64,000 nucleotides of DNA from Diogma glabrata (GCA_963693315.1 OY856187.1:117221166-117285165); one strand, 5' to 3'. Counted from the first letter of the stretch, positions 22,500 through 33,737 are shown. Numbers and translations: made by a program. Notes: generated from the letters alone by a model not told the origin.

Positions 22500-24250
22500 A
22501 TTTATGTATACGGGATCTTTTATAAACCTTTGGACAAAATCTGACCAAAACATTTTTGATTTGGCTGAAATTTTTTTTAGGAGTTTTTTACCGAAAAAAA
22601 GATATACGTGTTCGAGGATTTTTTTTTTTTTTTTGAAAATAGAGCTGCAGCCAAATTCTGTAACTGTGAAGCGGTGAAGTGATAAAAATTTCTTTGTTTC
22701 TTTTCATTAAAAAACTTATCACTTCACCGCTTCACAATTACTGCAGCCAAATTCTGTAACTGTGAAGCGGTGAAGTGATAAAAATTTCTTCGTTTCTTTT
22801 CATTAAAAAACTTATCACTTCACCGCTTCACAATTGCAGAATTTGGCTGCTCAGAATTTGGCTGCTGTTCTAAATTTCGAGAATTTCGTAATTTTTGGCT
22901 TGAAGACTTATTTTCAAAAATTCATAACTTCGGATTTATAGAAGATGGAAGGTTTTTCTTTTCTTTATTTGAAAGTTAAAAGATGAAGTTTTTAAAACTA
23001 AATATTTTCAACTAAAGTTATTAACAAATTCCTATTGTTATAAACAAATAAAATGTTAAAATTAAATTTAAACTTTACCCATGAAATTAGTTTTTAATAT
23101 AATCATCGTATTCAACGTTCAATTTCCTATAAAAAAAGTATTTTTTTTTAATGGAGAAATGATATTTACTGTTAGAAATAAATTAATTTATCGAGCGCGG
23201 GACGACAAAAAATTCCATATATGGGTCATTCTTTTACATAACGAACAGATTAGGACAAAATGTGACTAAGACATTTTTGATTCAGCTGAAAATTTTTTTA
23301 AGGGTTCTATATAAACATAACGATATACTTGTTTGAGAATTTTTTCTTATTTTTAGGGGAAATAGAACGGTTCTAAATTTCGAGAATTTTGTGATTTTTG
23401 GCTTGAAGACTTGTTTTCAAAGATTTATAACTTCGGTTGTGGTAGAGATAGACACTGTTTGTCTGTTTTATTTTAAAGAATAGAGATGCAATTTAAAAAA
23501 AAATGTTAATTATAAAAATTATTAACAGATTCCTATTATTATAAACAAATAAAATGTTAAAATTAGTTTATAGTAATTATATAAAAAAAATAAAGAGTGT
23601 TTAATGTAATCATCGTATTCTACGTTCAATTTTCAATAAGAAACGTATATTTAATTAATGGAAAAATAAGTTTACTGTTAGAAATGAACTAATTTATCGA
23701 GCGCGAGACGATAACAAATTTTATAAATTTTTGCTCTATTTTGCTCTATATATGGAATTTTTTGTCGTCCCGCGCTCGATAAATTAATTTATTTCTAACA
23801 GTAAATATCATTTCTCCATTAAAAACAAATACTTTTTTATAGGAAATTGAACGTTGAATCCGATGATTATATTAAAAACTAATTTCATGGGTGGAGCAAT
23901 GGTTAAAATTTAATTTTAACATTTTATTTGTTAATAACAATAAGAATTTGTTAATAACTTCAGTTGAAAATATTTAGTTTTAAAAAATTCCATTTTTTAA
24001 CTTTCAAATAAAGAAAAGAAAAACCTTCCATCTTCTATAAAACCGAAGTTATGAATTTTTAAAAATAAGTCTTCAAGCCAAAAATCACGAAATTCTCGAA
24101 ATTTAGAACAGCTCTATTTTCCAAAAAAAAAAAATCCTCGAACACGTATATCTTTTTTTTCGATAAAAAACCCCTAAAAATAATTTCAGCCAAATCAAAA
24201 ATGGGTCGGTCAGAAAGGTGTTCGGTTTATAAAAGAATTACACATACGCG
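22500..24250. mobile_element. Composite foldback element (family F), two left arms and one right arm
   Basis: Left arm 1 (about 22500-23222) and right arm (about 23751-24250) are reverse complements: gatttggctgaaa, gatatacgtgttcgagg, taaatttcgagaattt, ttggcttgaagactt, and a centre with ttatcgagcgcggg. Between them, 23223-23750 is a second, more diverged left arm in the same orientation as arm 1. So two related foldbacks are merged, or one arm was duplicated. A related, cleaner copy lies at 51823-52663. No coding capacity. Confidence 0.7.
22645..22867. repeat. Tandem pair of hairpin elements inside a foldback arm
   Basis: Two 96 bp units begin at 22645 and 22741 with CTGCAGCCAAATTCTG. Each contains a stem GTGAAGCGGTGAAGTGATAA with its exact reverse complement ~35 bp later. 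After unit two come two copies of CAGAATTTGGCTGCT, the reverse complement of the unit start. The arm sequence elsewhere in family F lacks this block ('atagagctg' joined to 'ttctaaattt'), so it is an insertion. Confidence 0.8.
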
Positions 24251-24609
24251 GTTTTTTATCCCGTCATGTGGCATTATTTGTTAAAAAAGAATTAAATCAA
24301 TTATACATGTTTCGGTTATATGATTACCATCATCAGTTATATGATAAAATTAAACTCAAGATTTTGAGACTAATTTTTCCCTCACAAAAAGCTATTTTGA
24401 CTGGTCTACAACTAGGTAGCGTGGAAGTTTAGTTCCATAATAATAAAACGAAACAAGGGAATGCAATTATTATTTGTTTGGTTTTTTTTCATTTGAATTA
24501 AAAATTTTCATTATTCATTTAGGTAATTTTTTATTATTTTTATTGACCTACAGGGTGAGAAAAATTACTTCTCATTAGAGCAAATGAGTAAATAAAGACG
24601 ATTTCTCAG

Positions 24610-24769
24610 GTTAGTAGTTAAAAATAGTACATTATATAACAATGTTGAGAAGTAAGCTATTATTGACCGAGAACTTTTAGATCATGAGGCGCGTAGCGCA
24701 GAGGGATATAATGTTCGAGGTCTATATTAGTCTTCTCAACCGAAATCTAGAATTTTTTTAACTACTAAC
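24610..24769. mobile_element. 160 bp MITE with GTTAGTAGTTAAAAA ends
   Basis: GTTAGTAGTTAAAAA at 24610-24624 is mirrored by TTTTTAACTACTAAC at the right end. A second inner pair GTTGAGAAG/CTTCTCAAC is nested within. Similar DNA is at 22132-22238, and a left end alone recurs near 33160. The core holds TAGCGCAGAGG and TGTTCGAGGTC, which resemble tRNA A and B boxes but lie too close together for a normal pol III promoter. Confidence 0.65.
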
Positions 24770-27053
24770 ATATTTGATTTGATTAGATTTTGATATTAGT
24801 CAATTTCCATTTCATATTTAAATATCTTAAAATATCAAGTAGCCTAGAAGTTTAGTTTTATACAAATACAACGAAAAAAAGGAATGCAATTATTATTTAT
24901 GTGTGTTTTTTAGGGTTCCGTTTTTTATACGGAACACTATTGGTGAGAGTAAAACGTGTTTTTCACATTATATCGATTATCTCGTAAACTATAAATGCTA
25001 TGGACTTGAAATTTGGCATGCGTATAAAACTAACCTGTCCACATGAAATGACGGATACAAATAAAACTAAAGTGGTTTTCGTTTGGTTTACAGGGCTGCG
25101 ATGTGAGACCTTTGAGAAAATACATTTTTTTTATAGATTCAAGTAGGGTATCATATGAAAGGGCTTTATTTCAGTATTTCATAAAAATTTATTTTGGAAT
25201 TTTACACCTCACCATTTTTTGTATAATTTTGAATAATGACGTTTTTTTCGCATTTTCTTACCTCGATTAACTCCAAACCTATCTGATCGAAAATTTTCAA
25301 ATGTACTTGGAATGATAGAAAAATTAGTACGTTTTTAATAAACAATATAAAAAAGTGTCATATTTCCATACTTAGATTTATTACGGGGGTGGAAATGAGT
25401 AGGGGTAAAAACACTATTTAAAATGTGGTCGAGTGGGGTGTCATTTGATAGAGCACTTAATTTAAAAAACAAAGCAATTTTTTTTAGAATTTTGCAATGC
25501 CCAGTTTTTGAGTTATAGTAAAAAAAGTGCGAATTTAGACCGTTCCCCCCCCCCCCCCCCTACGTTTCGACACCGATTGACAGAAAAATTTGTAAAAATT
25601 CACGGAGTTAGGAAATTTGCTAAATTTTGTACGAAAACTATAGCGAAATCTCCAATAATTATATTTCTGTGTGTTTAGAGGACCGGGGTAGAGGGGGTAA
25701 AAAAAAACTTTTTTTGACCCAAGCGAGTGGGGTGTCATTTGAAAGAGCACCTAATTTGAAATTCGTTGCAGTTTTTTTGTAGAATTTTGCGGTGCCCAGT
25801 TTTTGAGATATTGTCGAAAAAGAGCAAAGTCCTGACCGTTGCCAACACCCCCCCCCCATGCGTTTCGACATTGATTGACAGAAAAATTTGTAAAAATTCA
25901 CAGAGTTAGGAAATTCGCTAAATTTTGTACGAAAACTATAGCGAAGTCTTCAATAATTATATTTCTGTGTGTTTAGAGGACCGGGGTAGAGGGGGTAAAA
26001 AAAAACTTTTTTTGACCCAAGCGAGTGGGGTGTCATTTGATAGAGAGCCTATTTTAAAATTCGTTGCAATTTTTTTTAGAATTTTGCGGTGCCCAGTTTT
26101 TGAGTTATAGTAAAAAAAGTGCGAATTTAGACCGTCCCCCCCCCCCCCCCCCTACGTTTCGACACCGATTGACAGAAAAATTTGTAAAAATTCACAGAGT
26201 TAGGAAATTTGCTAAATTTTGTACGAAAACTATAGCGAAATCTCCAATAATTATATTTCTGTGTGTTTAGAGGACCGGGGTAGAGGGGGTAAAAAAAACT
26301 TTTTTGACCCAAGCGAGTGGGGTGTCATTTGAAAGAGCACCTAATTTGGAATTCGGTGCAGTTTTTTTTAGAATTTTGTGGTGCCCAGTTTTTGAGATAT
26401 TGTGGAAAAAGTGCAAAGTCCTGACCGTTCCCTCCACATGCGTTTCGACACTGATTGACAGAAAAATTTGTAAAAATTCACAGAGTTAGGAAATTCGCTA
26501 AATTTTGTACGAAAACTATAGCGAAGTCTTCAATAATTATATTTCTGTGTGTTTAGAGGACCGGGGTAGAGGGGGTAAAAAAAAACTTTTTTTGACCCAA
26601 GCGAGTGGGGTGTCATTTGATAGAGAGCCTATTTTAAAATTCGTTGCAATTTTTTTTAGAATTTTGCGGTGGCCAGTTTTTGAGTTATTGTCCAAAAAGT
26701 GCAAAATCCAGGCCTTTCCCCCCCATGCGTTTCGACACTGATTGACAGAAACATTTGTAAAAATTCACAGAGTTAGGAAATTCGCTAAATTTTGTACGAA
26801 AACTATAACGAAGTTTCCAATAATTATATTTCTGTGTGTTTAGAGGACCGGGGTAGAGGGGGTATAAAAAAACCTACCCAAGCGTGTAATTTGAAAAAGC
26901 ACCTAATTTGGAATTCGTTGCAGTTTTTTTAGAATTTTGCGGTGCCCAGTTTGTGAGATATTGTCGAAAAAGAGCAAAGTCCTGACCGTTCCCCCCATGC
27001 GTTTCGACACTGATTGACAGAAAAATTTGTAAAAATTCACAGAGTTAGGAAAT

Positions 27054-27859
27054 TGTAGAGATACTACTACGTCTACCTATCCAAATCAAAACACATATAA
27101 TAAGTTATAAAGGAATTCCCGTGACGTAATTTCTTTTTATCAAAACAAAATAATAATAATTTAGTAAACAACATTTCATATGTTTGCAATTATAAGTAAG
27201 CGAAATTTTATGAACTTTATGAATTATACATTACTCAAAGTATGTCATCATATATCATGTTTCAAAACATTGAAACTAATTTTAAATAATTTTAAATAAA
27301 AACAAAAGGTAAATAATTATGATGATACAGATTTTATTAAGGGGAAAATAATAAGTAATTAAATTGACATATATATTATATGTACATTTTGCTAGAATTG
27401 CATTTTCTAGCATAATTAATTTGAAATAAATATATTGATTGATTTAAGTGGGGATTAGGAAAATGAAAATGCAAATCCAAAAATTGTATAAAAGAAAGTT
27501 TTCGAACAAATAAAAATCAGAATCAGTTTGAATTTAAATAGTGTTTTACTTTCTCTGATCCTCCCGACGACCTCAGTTGACGCACGTCAAACGGGTCTAA
27601 CGGTTTTTTCCTTGGTGCAAAGCTGTTTCGGCAAACTGTATCATTGAAAAGCCGGACAGTTCTGGACTTACGGACGTATAGACGGGCAGTGTTTAAATAT
27701 CTCTTGTGGTATATTTTACCACCAATAAAAGTTAAAGTTAAAGTTAGTCGATATAAGTTTAAAGTGAAAAAAGTTATAATACGCAGCCAGATCAGGGTAG
27801 TGCACAAATGTCGTTTACTCACGATATAGAGAACGATCTTTTGGTGTACACCCACTACA
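27054..27859 (+). repeat. 5' LTR (806 bp)
   Basis: Starts TGTAGAG and ends CACTACA. TATAAAAG at 27487-27494 is a candidate TATA box, and an AATAAA-like signal lies about 20 bp downstream. An antisense open frame of 126 codons (27523-27903) runs through the LTR but has no family likeness and is probably chance. Confidence 0.9.
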
Positions 27860-28112
27860 TAGCGAACTTGCCATTCACGAACTAAAACTGGAATCTTGCC
27901 CAACGAACCACAACAATAAATACCGATTATTAAATTTATTTTTAATTAAATCAAGTACAACAATCAACTATACAAATTGGAATTGACAATAACAGAAGGA
28001 GTTAAATTATACAAATTTAAATCAACACATTACAGCAAAAGATTAACAAAAGAAAACATTACAGTGAAATTATACAAATTTAAATCAACACATTCAAAAC
28101 GTTACTTGAAAA

Positions 28113-28340
28113 ATGGGAAACTCAGCTCAAAAGACAAAGGAAGAAGAGGTGTTCATTACAAATGGACCTAATTCGTCAACGAACATATCAGAGAACACGT
28201 CACCAATAAACAAATATGAAATTATCATATTTGTAACGATAGTAGTATTGATAATTATATATATAATCTTTAGATTAAAGGGTTATTTTCAAAAAACCGT
28301 ACGTAAAGAAATAACCAAAACGACAATTTCAACAGTTTAA
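28113..28340 (+). CDS. Small single-span membrane protein, 75 aa, in LTR element
   Basis: An ATG in good context (gaaaATGGGA) opens MGNSAQKTKEEE, a polar, Asn/Ser/Thr-rich N-terminal part (residues 1-34) with NSS and NIS sequons, one hydrophobic span at about 36-53 and a basic tail RLKGYFQKTVRKE. It is the first ORF after the 5' LTR, where gag would be expected. Upstream, 'aaattatacaaatttaaatc' occurs twice (about 28003 and 28067). Gly follows Met, but residue 6 is Gln, so N-myristoylation is doubtful. I do not recognise a family. Against a real gene: it is short and lies in AT-rich DNA; for it: the start, the ordered topology and its place. Its role is unknown. Confidence 0.45.
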   Translation: MGNSAQKTKEEEVFITNGPNSSTNISENTSPINKYEIIIFVTIVVLIIIYIIFRLKGYFQKTVRKEITKTTISTV

Positions 28341-28804
28341 ACAAAAAAAAAAATTTTTAATATTATACTTTTGTAATACTTTTAAGATACTTTTTAAATA
28401 AATAAAGAAAACTTTAATTTTTATTAATTAAGACAATATATATATAAGATATTTTTAATAAATGAATTAATAAATTTTAAATAATAATAAATGAAATTTC
28501 TAGAATCATAACTAATTATGAATGGATAATTTAAAAAAAAATAATATATAAAAATTTCAGTTTAAATGAACAAATTACATTTAAGTTAATTTTTCTCAAT
28601 TTATATAATAAATTAATAAAATTTCTTTTTTAATAAAAATGAAAATTAACATATGATATATGATATTTTTTTTTTAAATAATAAAGAATGGTAAACAAAA
28701 AATTTTTTATGATAATAAAAATTTAAACAAAAAATTTCCGTTTGACTAAAATTTTTTTTCAATTATTATAAAATTTTAAAAAAAGTCAAATTATCTAAAT
28801 AAAA

Positions 28805-29077
28805 ATGGAATTAATAATTTTTATAAAAACCATTATAATGATACGCTCAAAAATAATGAATGGAATTGTAGCCATAGCTACAATAATTATAATAATAATA
28901 ATAATTGTAATGATAATAATAAACATAATAGAAATTTTAATAGAAGTGTTTATTAAAATAAAGAAAAATTTTTGTAAGAAAGAATTTCCAGATTGGAATA
29001 TTGAACAATCGGAAAACTGGGAAGGGGTCTTCGAAAACCAGTTATCGAGAGACTCCCAAATTTTAGAAACCCAATAA
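28805..29077 (+). CDS. Second small membrane-type ORF, 90 aa, in LTR element
   Basis: Opens MELIIFIKTI and contains a very long hydrophobic Ile-rich stretch (about residues 20-49), then a basic KIKKNFCKKE segment and an acidic, Trp-containing tail (FPDWNIEQSENWEGVF). The Ile run comes from repeated ATA/ATT codons in a TAA/ATA microsatellite, which could make the span artificial, but the tail is of ordinary composition. It follows the 75-residue ORF by ~460 bp of AT-rich DNA. Both small ORFs share a hydrophobic span plus basic stop-transfer plan. Unknown family; may be chance. Confidence 0.3.
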   Translation: MELIIFIKTIIMIRSKIMNGIVAIATIIIIIIIIVMIIINIIEILIEVFIKIKKNFCKKEFPDWNIEQSENWEGVFENQLSRDSQILETQ

Positions 29078-29238
29078 AAATATTTTATGTAAATCCTAGC
29101 ACACAAACACATTGACGGGGAGTTAGTGTTGGTGTCTAGCTTATGAAAATAACTCTAGGGATCGATTGCGGGCGATCGATCACACAAACACATTTTTTTT
29201 TTAGAATTAGAATTAGCACATTGTCACGAGAGCTATAA

Positions 29239-30090
29239 AGCGAAGAGATTCAGAATATAGAGACGAATGAAACTACAGAATTGAATAAGGGTGGCCAACC
29301 TTATGCATGGCTCTGTACATCGATCTCAGAAATAAAAAATTTAAGAAAATTAAAGTCTAAAAATAATAAAAGTTTGGACAATGAGGAAGAAGTTTTAATG
29401 ACATCCAGCGATAATCCGCCTATGAACTTAGGTTTTAAGCAGGAGAAACTGAGATGGAAAACAGATGATAGAATAATTAAAAGTTCAGCGCATAAGAATA
29501 AATATAATATTGATATCAATGACGAAGAAGTCGTAGTAGAAATCAGCGATAATCCACATATGAACTTAGGTTTTATGCTGGAGAAACTGGTATGGGTAAT
29601 GAAAAATGAGAATATTGAAAAACTAGCGCTTGAAATTAACGATATAATATTTACACGTGTTAAGATATATGAATTCAAGAAAATATTCACCGAACTGCAG
29701 TCGGGATTAAATAAAGATATTAAGCAAACTAATCTAAAAATAATAATTTATGAAGCTCCATTAAGAATAATTGACAATGATAGAATGTTAGAAATAATTA
29801 AACAATTTCATGATAGTCCACACTCTGGAGGACACTCAGGTGTGAGAAGGACAGCTAACAAAATTAAGCAACGTTACATCTTCAAAAATTTAAGTAAACT
29901 GGTAAAAAGTTATGTGAGTAAGTGTGAATTGTGCGCTAGGAATAAGCAGAATAAAAATGTAAAAGAACGAAATAAGCATGTAAATAGAATTAATTTTAAG
30001 ATAAGTAAAGATAATTTAATCAATGAAGTACATAATAATATATTAAAAAGATATGTTCTCAAAGAGAAACAAAATTTCAAAATTCGTTAA
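29239..30090 (+). pseudogene. Pol remnant: RNase H-integrase linker and integrase zinc finger
   Basis: The open frame has no ATG start and begins inside pol. It contains two copies of a ~47-residue segment with NPPMNLGF and NPHMNLGF (about 29401-29460 and 29541-29600), an internal duplication. Near the middle EAPLRIIDND and FHDSPHSGGHSGVRRTANKI lead into YVSKCELCARNK: His177, His185, Cys215 and Cys218, counted from 29281, form the H2C2 zinc-binding fold of retroviral-type integrase. The DDE core is missing. The frame ends with NLINEVHNNILKRYV, a degenerate copy of the module also found at 30103-30255. It cannot make a working integrase. Confidence 0.75.
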
Positions 30091-30102
30091 ATATTATAGA
30101 TA

Positions 30103-30255
30103 TGGTTAAAAGCAGGTGATCGTAAAAAATTAGATCCACCTTATACAGGACCCTATGAGGTCATAGGTATAAATAAAACAAATGTTAGAATAAAAAACGG
30201 TAACTTAATTAAGGAAGTACATAAAAATAGACTAAAAAATTATGTTCCCAAATAA
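30103..30255 (+). pseudogene. Integrase C-terminal GPY/F module remnant
   Basis: The frame reads WLKAGDRKKLDPPYTGPYEV and ends LIKEVHKNRLKNYVPK before a stop. PYTGPYEVI is the GPY/F signature of Ty3/gypsy integrase C-termini, and the final stretch is the usual 'vh.drlk.y' end of such Pol proteins. It is out of frame with the upstream remnant. Together they show that the original element was a gypsy-type rather than copia or BEL element. Confidence 0.75.
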
Positions 30256-30375
30256 AATCCCAATAAAATTTGCTAAATATTAAATGTTATGGATACTAAA
30301 TATTTTTAAAATCGAAATTTATTTCTAAAATTACGCAAAAATTTGTTTTCTTACCTTTAAAAACAAATTTTTGTT

Positions 30376-30391
30376 AAAAAAGGAAGGGAAG
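30376..30391 (+). promoter_or_regulatory. Polypurine tract
   Basis: AAAAAAGGAAGGGAAG lies directly before the 3' LTR TGTAGAG. This is the plus-strand primer site used in LTR-element reverse transcription. Confidence 0.8.
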
Positions 30392-31191
30392 TGTAGAGAT
30401 ACTACTACGTCTACCTATCCAAATCAAAACACATATAATAAGTTATAAAGGAATTCCCGTGACGTAATTTCTTTTTATCAAAACAAAATAATAATAATTT
30501 AGTAAACAACATTTCATATGTTTGCAATTATAAGTAAGCGAAATTTTATGAACTTTATGAATTATACATTACTCAAAGTATGTCATCATATATTATGTTT
30601 CAAAACATTGAAACTAATTTTAAATAATTTTAAATAAAAACAAAAGGTAAATAATTATGATGATACAGATTTTATTAAGGGGAAAATAATAAGTAATTAA
30701 ATTGACATATATATTATATGTACATTTTGCTAGAATTGCATTTTCTAGCATAATTAATTTGAAATAAATATATTGATTGATTTAAGTGGGAATTAGGAAA
30801 ATGAAAATGCAAATCCAAAAATTGTATAAAAGAAAGTTTTCGAACAAATAAAAATCAGAATCAGTTTGAATTTAAATAGTGTTTTACTTTCTCTGATCCT
30901 CCCGACGACCTCAGTTGACGCACGTCAAACGGGTCTAACGGTTTTTTCCTTGGTGCAAAGTTGTTTCGGCAAACTGTATCATTGAAAAGCCGGACAGTTC
31001 TGGACTTACGGACGTATAGACGGGCAGTGTTTAAATATCTCTTGAGGTATATTTTACCACCAATAAAAGTTAAAGTTAGTCGATATAAGTTTAAAGTGAA
31101 AAAAGTTATAATACGCAGCCAGATCAGGGTAGTGCACAAATGTCGTTCACTCACGATATAGAGAACGATCATAAGATGTACACCCACCACA
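30392..31191 (+). repeat. 3' LTR (800 bp)
   Basis: Nearly identical to 27054-27859. Differences seen include loss of one of three GTTAAA repeats near the end, and a cluster of changes just before the terminal CACCACA. Confidence 0.9.
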
Positions 31192-33026
31192 AAATTCGCT
31201 AAATTTTGTACGAAAACTATAGCGAAGTCTTCAATAATTATATTTCTGTGTGTTTAGAGGACCGGGGTAGAGGGGGTAAAAAAAAACTTTTTTTGATCCA
31301 AGCGAGTGGGGTGTCATTTGAAAGAGCACCTAATTTGGAATTCGTTGCAGTTTTTTTAGAATTTTGCGGTGCCAAGTTTGCGAGATATTGTCGAAAAAGA
31401 ACAAAGCCTGACCGTTCCCCCCACATGCGTTTCGACACTGATTGACAGAAAAATTTGTAAAAATTCACAGAGTTAGTACATTCGCTAAATTTTGTACGAA
31501 AACTATAGCGAAGTTTCCAATAATTATATTTCTGTGTGTTTAGAGGACCGGGTAGAGGGGTAAAAAAAACTTTTTTTACCCAAGTGAGTGGGGTGTCATT
31601 TGATAGAGCACCTAATTATGAATTCGTTGCAATTTTTTTTAGAATTTTGCGGTGCCCAGTTTTTGAGTTATTGTCCAAAAAGAGCAAAATCCAGACCTTT
31701 CCCCCCCATACGTTTTGACACTGATTGACAGAAAAATTTGTAAAAATTCACAGAGTTGGGAAATTTGCTACATTTTATACGAAAACTATAGCGAAGTCTC
31801 CAATAATTATATTTCTGTGTGTTTAGAGGACCGGGGTAGAAGGGGTAAAAAAAAATTTTTTTGTCCCAAGTGAGTGGGGTGTCATTTGAAAGAACATCTA
31901 ATTTCGAATTCGTTGCAATTTTTTTTAGAATTTTTCGGTGCCCAGTTTTTGAGTTATTGTGAAAAAAGTGCAAAATTCACACCGTTCCCCCCATACATTT
32001 CGACTCTGGTTGACAGAAAAATTTGTAAAAATTCACAGAGTTAGGTAATTTGGTAAATTTTGTACAAAAACTATAGCGAAGTCTCCAATAATTATATTTC
32101 TGTATGTTTTGAAGACCGGGGTAGAGGGGGTAAAAAAAACTTTTTTTACCCAAGCGAGTGGGGTGTCATTTGAAAGAACATCTAATTTAAAATTCGTTGC
32201 AATTTTTTTTAGAATTTTGTGGTGCCCAGTTTTTGAGTTACTGTTGAAAAAGTGCAAAATTCAAACCGTCCCCCCCTCCAAACGTTTCGACATTAAATGA
32301 CAGAAAAATTTGGAAAATTTCACAGAGTTAGGAAATTTGGTAAGTTTTGTATGAAAACTACAGCACAGTTTTTGAGTTATGGATAAGAAAGGGCTAAATT
32401 CAGATCGTGCCGCCGCCTACCTTTCGACGATGACTGACTGAAAAATTTGAAAATATTCACAGAGACAGGAGTATTGGTAAATTTTGAATGAAAATCATAT
32501 CGAAGACTCAAATAATTATATTTCTGTGTGTTTATGGGATGGGTGTGGGGAGCTAAAAAAACCATTTTTGACCCAAATTAGTGGGGTGTCATATGAAAGA
32601 GCACTTAATTTAAGAAATGTTACAATTTTTTTAGAATTTTGCAATGCAGAGTTTTTGTGTTATTAAAAAAAAATATTTTTAGTATGTAGCCTTTCCACAC
32701 CCCTAAATTTCAACACTCGATTGACCGAAAAAATAATCAAATTTAATCCATTTACAAGCTGGTGTAATTGAATCTTTTTTAATGTTACCAAAAACATCTA
32801 TGGATAATATTTAACCTGAATTAACATTTTTTTTGCCATTTTTGATCAATGTAGATTTGATTGTAATTTACTATTGACATTTACAATTTAACATTTATTT
32901 TGTTATGGTCTGAAAATATAAGGACATTACAACACAACTTTTTGTCAATAATTTTTGATATTGTGTTCTTTTACATTCACGGAACCCTTGACGAGCGAAT
33001 TTTATTCGCACTTGTCTGACTTTTTT

Positions 33027-33737
33027 TGTTCATTTCATTTAAAAATATAAGAAAATTTGTCATTATTAACCTAGGTAATTTTTTGTTGTTATTATTGACC
33101 TGGGTTGTAAAAAAAACTACTTCTCATGGGGGCATTCGAGTAAATAATGACGATTTCTCAAGTTAGTAGTTAAAAAACATATATATAAAAATTAAAAAGC
33201 ATTTGATTCTCCCAGAAGCTGCATTTCTAACCTTTAACGTATTTGAATGAATCCTTCTGTATTAAAGCCATCTCTATCTGCGGCTTTGTAGAAAGTGTAG
33301 ATATAAGGTGACACTGACTAATGACTCACTAATTTTATAGTGCAAATTTATCAAAGTCCAAGTTGTGTCATATGAAGATATTAGACTTTCATTGATAAAA
33401 ACCTCGCTCTCTTCCCAGTAGCTCAACTTGCTTGTTTGTTTTTGCGGTTTGTGGTTTATTTCAATTTGTTTTCATGTTATTCTTTGGCATCCGCCCAGTT
33501 AAATGCCTTGCTGTCTTGAAAGACCAAGTAAAAATGCTACAGCGGTAACAAACTTCTGAGTGAGCGCTTATCGATTAATAAGTTAGTATGTTTGGTTCGA
33601 GGTGCCTATTCTGTAACGTTATCAACGTTCCTTAATTCTCACATCAAGAAAATTTCATCTATTTAAATTTCTTCCCATTTTAAGTTGACGATCACAATTC
33701 TAAATTTTACTTCGATCTGAAAGACCTAAGTATTACA
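33027..33737. other. Flank of the 8.1 kb element, no gene seen
   Basis: The first ~150 bp (33060-33180) align with 24520-24630, including 'attattgacctrsrgg' and 'gacgatttctca'. The rest is AT-rich without recognisable features. Confidence 0.5.

Larger units (their letters stand above)
27054..31191 (+). mobile_element. Ty3/gypsy-like LTR element, internally deleted, 4138 bp
   Basis: Two ~800 bp LTRs (TGTAGAG...CACYACA) flank a 2532 bp interior. The 4 bp AAAT at 27050-27053 and 31192-31195 is a target duplication; joining the flanks restores the array unit 'gttaggaaattcgc'. Inside, plus-strand pol remnants keep only an integrase zinc-binding motif and the GPY/F C-terminal module; capsid, protease, RT and RNase H are not seen. 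A polypurine tract precedes the 3' LTR. The LTRs differ by roughly ten substitutions and a 6 bp indel, so insertion is recent. It must rely on proteins from a full-length relative. Confidence 0.85.
25380..32720 (+). repeat. ~290 bp tandem array, about ten units, split by an LTR element
   Basis: Each unit carries 'ttgacagaaaaatttgtaaa', 'attcacagagttagg', 'tatatttctgtgtgttt', a 'ggggtagaggggg' block, 'gtggggtgtcatttga' and 'ggtgcccagtttttgag'. Landmarks at about 25560, 25860, 26154, 26441, 26727, 27000, then 31429, 31713, 31990 and 32283 give spacings of 273-300 bp. Several units hold poly-C runs, up to 16-17 C at 25545-25560 and 26136-26152. Short ORFs on both strands recur only because the repeat recurs. 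Outer units are the most diverged. Confidence 0.85.
24912..33020 (+). mobile_element. 8.1 kb element with AGGGTTCCG...CGGAACCCT end motifs
   Basis: The left edge starts AGGGTTCCG in a hairpin with TACGGAAC. Near the right edge is ACGGAACCCT, then a GCGAAT-ttt-ATTCGC hairpin and CTTGTCTGAC. T6 (24906-24911) and T7 (33021-33027) flank it. Flanking DNA on both sides aligns with an uninterrupted related copy at 24460-24630, which supports these limits. Inside are unique arms and a ~290 bp tandem array, with the LTR element at 27054-31191 nested. The GGAACCCT plus 3' hairpin design recalls non-autonomous rolling-circle-like repeats of insects, but a CTRR end is not seen, so the class is open. Confidence 0.55.

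Noticed and set aside
27523..27903. 126-codon antisense ORF in the 5' LTR
   Set aside because: Shadow of the LTR; its partner in the 3' LTR starts differently, and there is no recognisable domain.
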